Both the position numbers and the translations under genes were made by a program. This document shows positions 35,988 through 43,489 of a stretch of 64,000 bases of DNA, one piece after another; position 1 is the stretch's first letter, and each line of letters opens with the position of its first letter. Source of the DNA: Pedobacter kyungheensis (GTDB lineage: Bacteria; Bacteroidota; Bacteroidia; Sphingobacteriales; Sphingobacteriaceae); NCBI RefSeq assembly GCF_000812965.1, contig NZ_JSYN01000013.1, positions 58,860 to 122,859 on the forward strand, read 5' to 3'. The notes under the pieces are model-generated. The model did not search any database and had not been told where the DNA came from. It saw only the letters and a list, made by a program, of their open reading frames with translations.

Positions 35988-37292
35988 ATGAAAACACAAA
36001 AAAGTATCCCCACTACAAAAGTAGAGCGTTCGGCCAAATTTGTTAAAACAGGCATCCAGATTGGCGGGAACTACATTAAACACTACTCTAAAAAGCTGTT
36101 TAACCCCGATATGGATCGCGAGCAGCTTAACGAAGACAATGCTACAGATATTTACAAATCGCTCAGCGAATTAAAAGGCAGTGCCTTAAAAATTGCGCAG
36201 ATGCTGAGTATGGATAAAAACATATTGCCTAAATCTTATGTCGATAAGTTTAGCCAGTCGCAGTATAATGCCCCACCCCTTTCAGGTCCGTTAATTGTGC
36301 GTACTTTCACCAAAAATTTTGGTAAAACGCCTGAAAAGATTTTCGATAGTTTTAACCTTACTTCGAGCAATGCCGCTTCTATTGGTCAGGTACACCAGGC
36401 CACTTTAGAGGGCAAAAAACTGGCGGTAAAAATCCAGTACCCTGGTGTTGGCGACAGTATATCGTCTGACCTGAAACTGGTAAAGCCGTTTGCGTTTCGT
36501 TTGCTGGGCATGTCGGAAAGGGAACTTAACATTTACATCAAAGAAGTTGAAGAGCGCTTGCTCGAAGAAACCGATTACGAGCTGGAAGTAAAACGCTCTA
36601 TCGAGTTTTCGGAGGCTTGTAAAAACCTTAAGCATGTAGTTTTCCCTAAATACTATCCCGAATTTTCAGGCAAACGCATTATTACCATGGATTGGATTGA
36701 AGGGCTACACCTGAAAGAGTTTTTAAAAACCAATCCTTCGCAAACTTTGCGCAATAAAATTGGTCAGGCATTGTGGGATTTCTATAATTTTCAGCAACAC
36801 GAATTAAGGGCAGTACATGCCGATCCACACCCCGGGAATTTTATGATTACCCCGGAAGAAAATTTAGGCGTAATTGATTTTGGCTGCATAAAAGAAATGC
36901 CCGATGATTTTTATTATCCTTTTTTCTCGCTGATTTCGACTGATGTTTTTAACGATAAAAGCAAAACGATTGAAGCTTTCAGACAGCTGGAAATGATCCA
37001 CGCTGATGATACTGCCGAGCAAGTTGAATTTTACCACAAATCGTACAGCGAAATGATTAAACTGTTTGCCAAACCCTATACGAGCAAAGTTTTCGATTTT
37101 AGCAAACCCGATTTTTTTGAGCAGTTATATGCTTATGGCGAAAAAATTTCGAAAATGCCCGAATTTAAACAGGCCCGCGGCGTAAAACATTTCATTTATT
37201 TAAACCGCACTAATTTTGGTTTGTACCAGATTTTACATGAGCTAAAGGCAACTGTGCATACAGATACCTATAACCCCACTCTAGGGCGATAA
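35988..37292 (+). CDS. AarF/ABC1/UbiB kinase family protein
   Basis: A 434-residue atypical kinase. Evident parts are the KxGQ-like region GSALKIAQMLSMDKN (Gln for activity control), ASIGQVHQATLEGKKLAVKIQYPGV in the ATP-binding lobe, HADPHPGNFMI as catalytic loop and GVIDFGC as metal-binding motif. UbiB-like members support quinone or lipid metabolism, probably as ATPases. It is cotranscribed with the TetR gene. No ubiquinone or menaquinone genes are adjacent. Confidence 0.92.
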   Translation: MKTQKSIPTTKVERSAKFVKTGIQIGGNYIKHYSKKLFNPDMDREQLNEDNATDIYKSLSELKGSALKIAQMLSMDKNILPKSYVDKFSQSQYNAPPLSGPLIVRTFTKNFGKTPEKIFDSFNLTSSNAASIGQVHQATLEGKKLAVKIQYPGVGDSISSDLKLVKPFAFRLLGMSERELNIYIKEVEERLLEETDYELEVKRSIEFSEACKNLKHVVFPKYYPEFSGKRIITMDWIEGLHLKEFLKTNPSQTLRNKIGQALWDFYNFQQHELRAVHADPHPGNFMITPEENLGVIDFGCIKEMPDDFYYPFFSLISTDVFNDKSKTIEAFRQLEMIHADDTAEQVEFYHKSYSEMIKLFAKPYTSKVFDFSKPDFFEQLYAYGEKISKMPEFKQARGVKHFIYLNRTNFGLYQILHELKATVHTDTYNPTLGR

Positions 37293-37449
37293 AATACAGG
37301 AAATAATATAGTTATTGCTGACGTGAGTGAAGCGAAAAACTTGACGGTAAATTTATTCAGAACCTTGACTTTGCTGCTTAAAAGATGCTGAAATAAGTCC
37401 GATAGCTATAGGATCAGCATGACGCTGCTCTATGATTTAGCCGCTTTAG

Positions 37450-37806
37450 TTAAGCGTTTTTCTTCACTACATCTACCATGTGATCTAAATCAAAAGGCTT
37501 TTCGATATAGTCGTCGGCTTTACAATCTTCGGCCTCCTGAGGCAAATTATTTGAGGTAGAGGTTAATACAGCCGATACGTCTTCGGTTTGAGGATCAGAT
37601 TTAAGCTCTTTAATTACCTGCGATCCTTTCTTTTTACCTTTAATGTGGTCGTCAACCACTACCACGTCTGGCTCAATCTCCTCTATCTTTTCTATTGGCT
37701 CGGTTGTTAGGGATGCCGTTACATCAAACCCTTCTTCTTCCAGCACCTGATCCATAATATCGAGGATATCTTTATTATCCTGAACAAGCACAACTTTTTT
37801 CTTCAT
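37450..37806 (-). CDS. Stand-alone receiver-domain protein
   Basis: A 118-residue single-domain response regulator. The phosphoacceptor lies in VVVVDDHIKG, the conserved Thr/Ser in AVLTSTSN and the Lys in YIEKPFD. The acidic pair near the N-terminus is VQDN, where one of the two usual Asp residues is Gln, so metal binding or phosphorylation may be weakened. The frame continues upstream to 37890, but that part is not receiver-like, so I chose the ATG at 37806. No kinase is adjacent. Confidence 0.87.
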   Translation of the reverse strand: MKKKVVLVQDNKDILDIMDQVLEEEGFDVTASLTTEPIEKIEEIEPDVVVVDDHIKGKKKGSQVIKELKSDPQTEDVSAVLTSTSNNLPQEAEDCKADDYIEKPFDLDHMVDVVKKNA

Positions 37807-38098
37807 AACTAAATCAAAAAAATTTCTGATTAAAGATAACGAAAATCTATTTGCAAACCAGAACCGGCATAAGATTTTACCTATGCGCACATAAATATTT
37901 TAACGCACTGATTTTTTTCTCCGGTTTCGTCTTGATTTTATGCCCGTTGGTCGAGAATTACCCATCGATTGTATAAAAATGCAAAAGATGTTGCAACGTT
38001 TTCAAAATCGCAGCGTCTTATCTACGAAACACAACAAAAACAGACTTAAACAATTCAATAACAATTAATTAACATTTAATTATTAAATATAAAATATT

Positions 38099-38701
38099 AT
38101 GAAAACCTCAATCAAAACCCTAATCGCCACCACATTAACAGCCATTGTTTTATCATCGGCCTTATTTACAACCACTGTTTCGGCTACCGAAAAAGAACCT
38201 GAGAAAAACATTAAAATTGCTGATTTTAAACGCATCTCGGTAAAAGGAAATGTAGAGTTAACCATTGTACAAAAAGGAACCATCGGCATTTCTTATAACG
38301 ACGACAATTATGGAGCTGCAAAGGTAGTACAGGATGGTGATGCGTTGAAAATTACTTCTATGAGTACTGAAAAAACAAGATTAACCGTTGTGGTTAACGA
38401 CATTTACAGAATTGAGGCTTCGGAAAATGCTGTTGTTAAAACCGACGGAAAATTAAGCACCAAATACCTTCAGATTTTCTTAAAAGGAAATGCTCATGCA
38501 GACATCAATACAAGCTCGGAAGGTTTATACACCGTAATTGCCGATGATGCAGATTTAAAATTAAGCGGCTCAACAGATAACCATACTTTGGTAATGGGCA
38601 AATCGCAAAAATTAACCATTGACAAATTTGCTGCTTTAAAAACCAATATCAGCTCGGTAGAAACTGCTGCTATCGAAAAAGAAATTGCAGCAATTAAATA
38701 A
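38099..38701 (+). CDS. Exported GIN-domain (DUF2807) protein
   Basis: A 200-residue protein with a signal peptide ending around VSA-TE near residue 30. The rest fits a head-GIN/DUF2807 single-stranded beta-helix (RISVKGNVELTIVQKGTI, VNDIYRIEASENAVVK, LQIFLKGNAHADI). Such proteins are common and exported in Bacteroidota, with unknown role. It is followed by a clear terminator. Confidence 0.8.
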   Translation: MKTSIKTLIATTLTAIVLSSALFTTTVSATEKEPEKNIKIADFKRISVKGNVELTIVQKGTIGISYNDDNYGAAKVVQDGDALKITSMSTEKTRLTVVVNDIYRIEASENAVVKTDGKLSTKYLQIFLKGNAHADINTSSEGLYTVIADDADLKLSGSTDNHTLVMGKSQKLTIDKFAALKTNISSVETAAIEKEIAAIK

Positions 38702-38725
38702 CACTGGCACACACCAATGAAACTG

Positions 38726-38758
38726 AGGCTCCCTGATTTGATTAGGGAGCCTTTTTTG
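38726..38758 (+). terminator. Rho-independent terminator after the GIN-domain gene
   Basis: A 9-bp stem (AGGCTCCCT with complement AGGGAGCCT) and 9-nt loop is followed by six T bases. It also marks the left boundary of the leftward T6SS island. Confidence 0.8.
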
Positions 38759-38783
38759 TTTTAGATATCCTAAATTATCACAT

Positions 38784-39065
38784 TTAATCTACTTTTTCTT
38801 TAATCTGATACCTACTAAAGAAGCCTAAACGGATATTTGCTAAGTGCGAAACAATGAAAATCCCTTTTGATATGATGCCTTGAGCGCAAACGTTACCATT
38901 TATTTTCTTAACCGATTTTCTAAAGGTAAAAACATAACGCTTGGCTTTGCTATTGGAGGATTGATCAATATTGAACGACAGGGCGTATTTACCAATAGAA
39001 ATGGTTTTGGCAAACAATGTTTTAATTGCTCCGTACCCTGATTGTTCAACTTCTTTACTCCTCAT
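38784..39065 (-). CDS. Unrecognised 93-aa protein at the end of the T6SS island
   Basis: A 93-residue, basic protein with no signal peptide or membrane helix. A beta-rich middle (KYALSFNID, KRYVFTFRKSVKKING) suggests a small folded domain. The ATG lies 2 bp after the stop of the 313-aa gene, so it is translationally close to it. I do not recognise the family. Its place downstream of VgrG and PAAR effector genes makes an immunity or accessory role possible, but this is an inference. Confidence 0.68.
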   Translation of the reverse strand: MRSKEVEQSGYGAIKTLFAKTISIGKYALSFNIDQSSNSKAKRYVFTFRKSVKKINGNVCAQGIISKGIFIVSHLANIRLGFFSRYQIKEKVD

Positions 39066-39067
39066 TA

Positions 39068-40009
39068 TTAAAAAAATTTAAATCTACTTTTATGTTCCTG
39101 AGTACTCACATTTTCTGATGATTTAACTGTTTCATCTTTAAGTTGGTCCACTTTGTTTTCATACGCATCTATAACCATCGTATATTTATTGATGACATAT
39201 AATTTTTGCTCTTCAGCAATTTCTTTTTTAAGAACAGTTGTGCTCAACAATTTTCCGGTTTTAGCATCAATTGAATGAATGGCATCTTCGGTGATTTCAG
39301 GTTTGATGGATTTCAGATCAATTTTATCTTCAAAGGTCTTGTAGGCATTTTTCTTGAAACTCATGTCCAGCGTAATGTAAGGTACCGAATTGGTCACCAC
39401 TTTAACATTATTCAGGCCATTTATCTCCTGATCAATAGTTGAGCTTACTTTAAATGGCAGATAGGAAGTGTTTAAAAAATTTGTCCGATTGGTATCAGAT
39501 TTCGAAAATGGCACCTCATTTCCATACACATAGCCAAAATAAACCTGCAAAAATTCGTTTGCCTGTATGGCCTGCGTAATTTTTTCCGGACTTGCAAACA
39601 TACTATCACTGAGCGCAATCAAATCTTTCAGGTCGTCGCTCTTATTTGCTGCCTGTTGCATGAGTTGCTTTGTTTGTTGCCATTTTGATAAAATCAACTC
39701 CATATTTAAAACTTTAATCACCTTTCCTGTATGATCCAGCTTTAAATGAAGCTCATTGAACATGCGGTTAAATGCACCAGTGAGCTCGGCTACTTCGTGT
39801 ATTAGGTTATTATTGGCTTCCTGAATAAAAATATCCAATTGTACTAATCTGCACTCGAAGCCTTCCATATCAATATTTAATACCGAAAAATCATATCTGA
39901 TTTCAGTTTTCGATTTCATTAAAGCATTAACCAGCATTGATTCCATTTCAATGAATAGCGTATACTGGGCCTGAAATTTTTCGTTTATACTGATATTTAA
40001 TCTGTTCAT
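39068..40009 (-). CDS. Unrecognised 313-aa protein
   Basis: A 313-residue soluble protein without signal peptide or membrane segment. Residues about 1-130 look helical with coiled-coil character (FQAQYTLFIEMESMLVNALM, ELILSKWQQTKQLMQQAAN). Residues 140-240 look mixed, and the end is charged. I do not recognise the family. It lies between a 119-aa gene (12-bp gap) and a 93-aa gene (2-bp gap), all leftward, so they form a likely operon. It could be an effector adaptor, an immunity-associated protein or an effector without a carrier domain. Confidence 0.75.
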   Translation of the reverse strand: MNRLNISINEKFQAQYTLFIEMESMLVNALMKSKTEIRYDFSVLNIDMEGFECRLVQLDIFIQEANNNLIHEVAELTGAFNRMFNELHLKLDHTGKVIKVLNMELILSKWQQTKQLMQQAANKSDDLKDLIALSDSMFASPEKITQAIQANEFLQVYFGYVYGNEVPFSKSDTNRTNFLNTSYLPFKVSSTIDQEINGLNNVKVVTNSVPYITLDMSFKKNAYKTFEDKIDLKSIKPEITEDAIHSIDAKTGKLLSTTVLKKEIAEEQKLYVINKYTMVIDAYENKVDQLKDETVKSSENVSTQEHKSRFKFF

Positions 40010-40021
40010 AATTAAAATTGA

Positions 40022-40381
40022 TTAATTCGTTTCTCTGATCACATCTGATAAGGTTTTTGTTTCTATCGGAACGGGATAAAAGCCATCATTTAAAACAACC
40101 TGATGTTCGAAATAATATTGAATAAGATTTTGTATCTCCTCTTCCTTTGCAAATTTTTGAAGGTAAATCATGTCATCACTATCGTTGGCAATTTCTATTA
40201 AATAAAGTCCCTCTTCCTGATAGAAAATCTGAAAAGTTTCTGTTGGGTTCACATCAAAGTATAGAAAAGTACCTTTTTGCCAATTTAGCTTCTGGAATAA
40301 ATCTAATGCTTGCTCAAGCTCCAAAAAAGACTCCCCGTTAAAATTTTCGTAATCATTATAAACGATCTTTTTTATATTCAT
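40022..40381 (-). CDS. Unrecognised 119-aa acidic protein, possible immunity protein
   Basis: A 119-residue, strongly acidic, soluble protein. Its strands GTFLYFDVNP, TFQIFYQEEGLYLIEIAN and its length are like many small immunity proteins of polymorphic toxin loci. No family is recognised. It is first in a three-gene leftward operon with the 313-aa and 93-aa genes. The immunity idea is an inference from size, acidity and location downstream of the PAAR effector genes. Confidence 0.68.
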   Translation of the reverse strand: MNIKKIVYNDYENFNGESFLELEQALDLFQKLNWQKGTFLYFDVNPTETFQIFYQEEGLYLIEIANDSDDMIYLQKFAKEEEIQNLIQYYFEHQVVLNDGFYPVPIETKTLSDVIRETN

Positions 40382-40428
40382 TTTTTTAAATTAAGTATGT
40401 ATCCTTATCCCTTCAAGATATTAATAGT

Positions 40429-40461
40429 TCAAAAAATAGGTCCAACTTTTAATCCTGTCAT
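40429..40461 (-). pseudogene. Truncated second copy of the Imm70-like gene start
   Basis: Reading leftward from 40461 gives MTGLKVGPIF followed by a stop: the first ten codons of the Imm70-like gene at 41994. A 41-bp block (40431-40471) is identical to 41964-42004, including the bases upstream of the start. The rest of the gene is gone. This is a remnant of a duplication or recombination event within the effector/immunity island. Confidence 0.85.
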
Positions 40462-40471
40462 AAATATTTGT
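40431..40471. repeat. 41-bp direct repeat, left copy
   Basis: Identical over 41 bp to 41964-42004. It covers the imm70 start codon, its first ten codons and the upstream 10 bp. The two copies flank the ankyrin genes and the Imm70-like gene, a 1.5-kb segment. Homologous recombination between them would delete or excise this segment. Confidence 0.9.
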
Positions 40472-40541
40472 AAAATTTAAATTCAGTTTATACAATGTTC
40501 TTCATGTTCAACAGAGAATTTATATTTAATACAACGTTATT

Positions 40542-41033
40542 TTATCTTTTTTTTAACAGGGCTACAAGATCCGTGTTACCTACTTTCTCAGCAAAAGACA
40601 ACGGACTGGCTCCGGCATTATTTTTATGATTAGGATCAGCCTGGTGATCTAAAAAAAGTTCTACCAGGACATGCTTTCTCTTGTCGCCACGAACATAGAA
40701 AACAGCTGGCCATAACGGTTGGTTACCGAAACTATTTGTTGCATCTAAATCAGCATGATGATTTAGCAATAATTTGGCTATATCAAGTAAATTATTTTCA
40801 GCGGCATGATGTAGAGCAGTATTACCTTTATCGTTTGGAATATTTGGATCAGCCCCCTTCTCAAGCAGCAATTTAACCACATCATAATGATTGAGTGCTG
40901 CAGCAGTTGCTAATACTGTAAAGCCTACACTGTCTTTCATATTGATATCAACTGTTGATATAGCTAATAATTCCGCTATCTTTTCTGTTTTTCCGCCTAT
41001 GGCGAGCTTTATAAGGTTGTTTTCCATAAACAA
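40542..41033 (-). CDS. Ankyrin-repeat protein, copy 2
   Basis: A 163-residue cytoplasmic-looking protein made of about four ankyrin repeats (DSVGFTVLATAAALNHYDVV, KGNTALHHAAENNLLDIAK, FGNQPLWPAV, AGASPLSFAEKVGN). Met3 may be the true start (MENNLIKLA). It is a paralogue of the neighbouring ankyrin gene 28 bp upstream. Ankyrin-repeat proteins often sit beside polymorphic toxins as immunity or regulatory proteins; that role here is inferred from context. Confidence 0.85.
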   Translation of the reverse strand: MFMENNLIKLAIGGKTEKIAELLAISTVDINMKDSVGFTVLATAAALNHYDVVKLLLEKGADPNIPNDKGNTALHHAAENNLLDIAKLLLNHHADLDATNSFGNQPLWPAVFYVRGDKRKHVLVELFLDHQADPNHKNNAGASPLSFAEKVGNTDLVALLKKR

Positions 41034-41060
41034 AATGCGTTCTATTAGCTACAACACTCA

Positions 41061-41543
41061 CTAAGCGAGAAGCTCAATTAATGCCGGAACACCAATTTTT
41101 AGTGCTATATCTGCAGGCTTTTTCCCCACGTTGTTCAGGTGTTCCTTGTCAGCGCCTTTTTGTAATAAAAGTTTAACCAATGGTAATTTATTCTGATCAC
41201 CATCTGCAGCACTAAATGTTGCTGTCCACAATGCCTGATTACCTGAAGTATTTTGAATATTTAAATCTGCTCCATGCGCCAACAATAGTTCAGCTATTTC
41301 CAGGCTATTGTTTTCACTCGCATAATGTAATGGAGTATTCCCTTTTTGGTCTTGGGTATTTGCTACAGCACCATATTGCAGCAATAATTTTACCACATCC
41401 CTATGTCCTCTTGCAACGGCTATTGCTAAAGGAGAATAATCGAGGTCTGCTTTATCATTGATTCCTTTGGTGTCTTTCTTTAGTTCATTTTCTAATTCTT
41501 GAACTTTTCCGTCCATCGATAAAGAGAATATTTTGTTTTTCAT
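41061..41543 (-). CDS. Ankyrin-repeat protein, copy 1
   Basis: A 160-residue protein with about four ankyrin repeats (LDYSPLAIAVARGHRDVVKL, KGNTPLHYASENNSLEIAEL, SGNQALWTATFS, VGKKPADIALKIG). It has no signal peptide, so it is probably cytoplasmic. It lies 37 bp after the Imm70-like gene and 28 bp before its paralogue. Sequence and order match the second copy, so a tandem duplication is likely. It may protect against the nuclease effector or another effector. Confidence 0.85.
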   Translation of the reverse strand: MKNKIFSLSMDGKVQELENELKKDTKGINDKADLDYSPLAIAVARGHRDVVKLLLQYGAVANTQDQKGNTPLHYASENNSLEIAELLLAHGADLNIQNTSGNQALWTATFSAADGDQNKLPLVKLLLQKGADKEHLNNVGKKPADIALKIGVPALIELLA

Positions 41544-41580
41544 TTTTAAAATATTGCATCAAAGTTCCACACCAATTAAA

Positions 41581-41994
41581 TTATAAACTTGTAATAGATA
41601 CATCTTTTTTTACTTTTAAAGCGGTTTCAAAACTGGTAAATAAAACATCAAATAAATCCTTTCCATCGCTAGTATAAAAATAATTAGAAAGATTGGTTAT
41701 TCTTTCCGCTATTTTATCTCCCCAAGGCGGTCTTTGCTCAGGATTCTCAATATCCCATATAACCTGATCAGGCATTATCATTTTGAATCTTTCTTTTATT
41801 TCTTCTAATTCCTTTTTTGCTTTATTAATATCTCCATTTGGTAAATTCCCTTTATATAATTTATTCATCAAAGTAGGATATATATTCCCCCATCTATTAC
41901 CCTCAAGGTGGTAAGCGATATTTGAAAAGAAACAATGTAAAAAACTTCCTGTACCTATTCCATAAAAAATAGGTCCAACTTTTAATCCTGTCAT
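41581..41994 (-). CDS. Imm70-like immunity protein
   Basis: A 137-residue soluble protein that I recognise as Imm70-like by its start MTGLKVGPIFYGIGTGSFLH, YHLEGNRWG, VIWDIENPEQRPPWGDKI and NYFYTSDGKDLFDVLF. Imm70 is a predicted immunity family in bacterial polymorphic toxin loci. The gene begins 16 bp after the PAAR-nuclease gene in the same direction, so it is probably its cognate cytoplasmic inhibitor. A broken copy of its first ten codons lies at 40429. Confidence 0.82.
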   Translation of the reverse strand: MTGLKVGPIFYGIGTGSFLHCFFSNIAYHLEGNRWGNIYPTLMNKLYKGNLPNGDINKAKKELEEIKERFKMIMPDQVIWDIENPEQRPPWGDKIAERITNLSNYFYTSDGKDLFDVLFTSFETALKVKKDVSITSL

Positions 41995-42004
41995 AAATAT
42001 TTGT
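41964..42004. repeat. 41-bp direct repeat, right copy
   Basis: Identical over 41 bp to 40431-40471. It spans the start of the intact imm70-like gene and its upstream bases, so this copy is the functional one. Confidence 0.9.
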
Positions 42005-42010
42005 TTTTTT

Positions 42011-43486
42011 TTATAATTTAAATATAATTTCCATATCTGGACAATTCTGTAAAATATCTTCTTCTAATTTTATTAATGTTTCTGGAGGCACGTTTTGCCC
42101 TCTTACATCTATTATTGCTGTTTGTTTATCTCCTTGTGGTAAATGCGTAACCCTTTCGTTATATTGTCTCGTTAGTTCTGCCTTTAAATGGCTCCTTCCA
42201 GCAGAACTTTCAATATCATAATTTTTTACTTCAACACTATGCCCGTGATTATATAAATCTGGTCGTGTACTACCCTCCGTTCCATAAGGCACCTCCTCCC
42301 CATTAATGAAACTTTTTTGAGTATCATAACCTGGATACATCTCTTCCGCATCTAGTTCGCTTTGACGCCAACTAGGCCTGTTTCCATTTGTCTGCCCGTC
42401 CTCATAAGCTTTTCCCGATCCACCACTTTTTACTTTCCTTGGATCGGTTGCCGTAGTGCCAGGTTTTAATCCATTAGGATTACCCCTGGAGTTTCTGAGC
42501 GTTCCGTTGGCATCCCTGAAGGTACCTGGCGGATCTGCTTTGATATTGAGGAAATATAAGCCTAGTAAGGCATCAGACCACTGCAAACCGCTTACCCCTT
42601 TATCAGCTATGCGGCTTCCAAATTCATATTCTGGCAGTGCGCCTTTGGCAAAACTATCCCCTACACTAACCGGTTCTCCATTTTCGTCTACCGCATCAAT
42701 GGCATAAGTTTCAGCTGCAGATTCTGCACCAAAAATGCCCCTTGAGCCTAAAGCAATACCTGCGCCTGTCCATCCGGTGCCAATTCCAAAACTGGCACCT
42801 ATATTGCTCAAAACACTGGCAACGGTAGGCCTGGCCAAAATCATACTCGCTCTTGATAAGCTAATTCCTGTTCCGACTGTTCCCCCTGTTCCTCCTACTG
42901 CAACGCTCCCTACGCCAAGCAATGAACCTACTGTACCAACGGCAGCCCCAACAAAAGCACATTTAACCAGCTCGCTCCCGTAACTCAAACTTGCGTAACC
43001 AATGGCGCCCATCCAACTTTTAATGTTTGGTGCATATTGAACTGTTCCACCAGCTTTACAGGTCATGGTACAACCTCCTGTAATAACGGGGGTACCCTGC
43101 AAAATCATATCTGGTTTCTTATTGTCCCACGCTCTGGCTGGGCCCATTTTATGGCCACATAATAAACCACCCACAACGGCACCGATAGCTCCTCCAACAA
43201 GTCCTGCTACTGCACCTAATAAAATTAGGCCAGCCCCACCTGTAGCAACAGTAAGTACTCCAACCGCTACTGCTACAACAACCGCCAGGGCAACAACCAG
43301 GGCCATTAGCAACATATACTTTTTACATCCAAAATCTATCCAGCTAATGGTGCTTGTATCAGATTTTGTAATGTATTTATGCCCTGAACTGTCGTGAAGG
43401 CTTTCCCGGGTACCTTGAAATGGGGAAGGCATTGCTCCTTCAGAACAAATCCAAAAATCCTCTTCTGTTATGATTTTATGTCCCAT
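42011..43486 (-). CDS. PAAR-like (DUF4280-type) protein with C-terminal PD-(D/E)XK nuclease toxin
   Basis: A 491-residue T6SS effector. Residues about 1-160 are PAAR-like, split by a hydrophobic insertion (56-112), with MILQGTPVITGGCTMTCK near 127-144 and cysteines at 139 and 143. A second Gly/Val-rich hydrophobic stretch is at 173-205. Residues about 360-491 form the toxin: RPD at 408-410 and EVK at 419-421 (SVEVKNYDIE) fit a PD-(D/E)XK nuclease core. It would sit on the VgrG tip, cross the target membrane and cut DNA. It follows vgrG by 3 bp and precedes the Imm70-like gene. Confidence 0.85.
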   Translation of the reverse strand: MGHKIITEEDFWICSEGAMPSPFQGTRESLHDSSGHKYITKSDTSTISWIDFGCKKYMLLMALVVALAVVVAVAVGVLTVATGGAGLILLGAVAGLVGGAIGAVVGGLLCGHKMGPARAWDNKKPDMILQGTPVITGGCTMTCKAGGTVQYAPNIKSWMGAIGYASLSYGSELVKCAFVGAAVGTVGSLLGVGSVAVGGTGGTVGTGISLSRASMILARPTVASVLSNIGASFGIGTGWTGAGIALGSRGIFGAESAAETYAIDAVDENGEPVSVGDSFAKGALPEYEFGSRIADKGVSGLQWSDALLGLYFLNIKADPPGTFRDANGTLRNSRGNPNGLKPGTTATDPRKVKSGGSGKAYEDGQTNGNRPSWRQSELDAEEMYPGYDTQKSFINGEEVPYGTEGSTRPDLYNHGHSVEVKNYDIESSAGRSHLKAELTRQYNERVTHLPQGDKQTAIIDVRGQNVPPETLIKLEEDILQNCPDMEIIFKL

Positions 43487-43489
43487 TAC

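Noticed and set aside
37807..37890. Longer start of the receiver-domain protein
   Set aside because: The extra 28 residues are hydrophobic and basic and are not part of a receiver domain; MKKKVVLV fits a normal start.
42735..43397. Proline- and threonine-rich open frames on the plus strand opposite the PAAR-like gene
   Set aside because: They are antisense shadows of the Gly/Val-rich codons of the PAAR-like protein.
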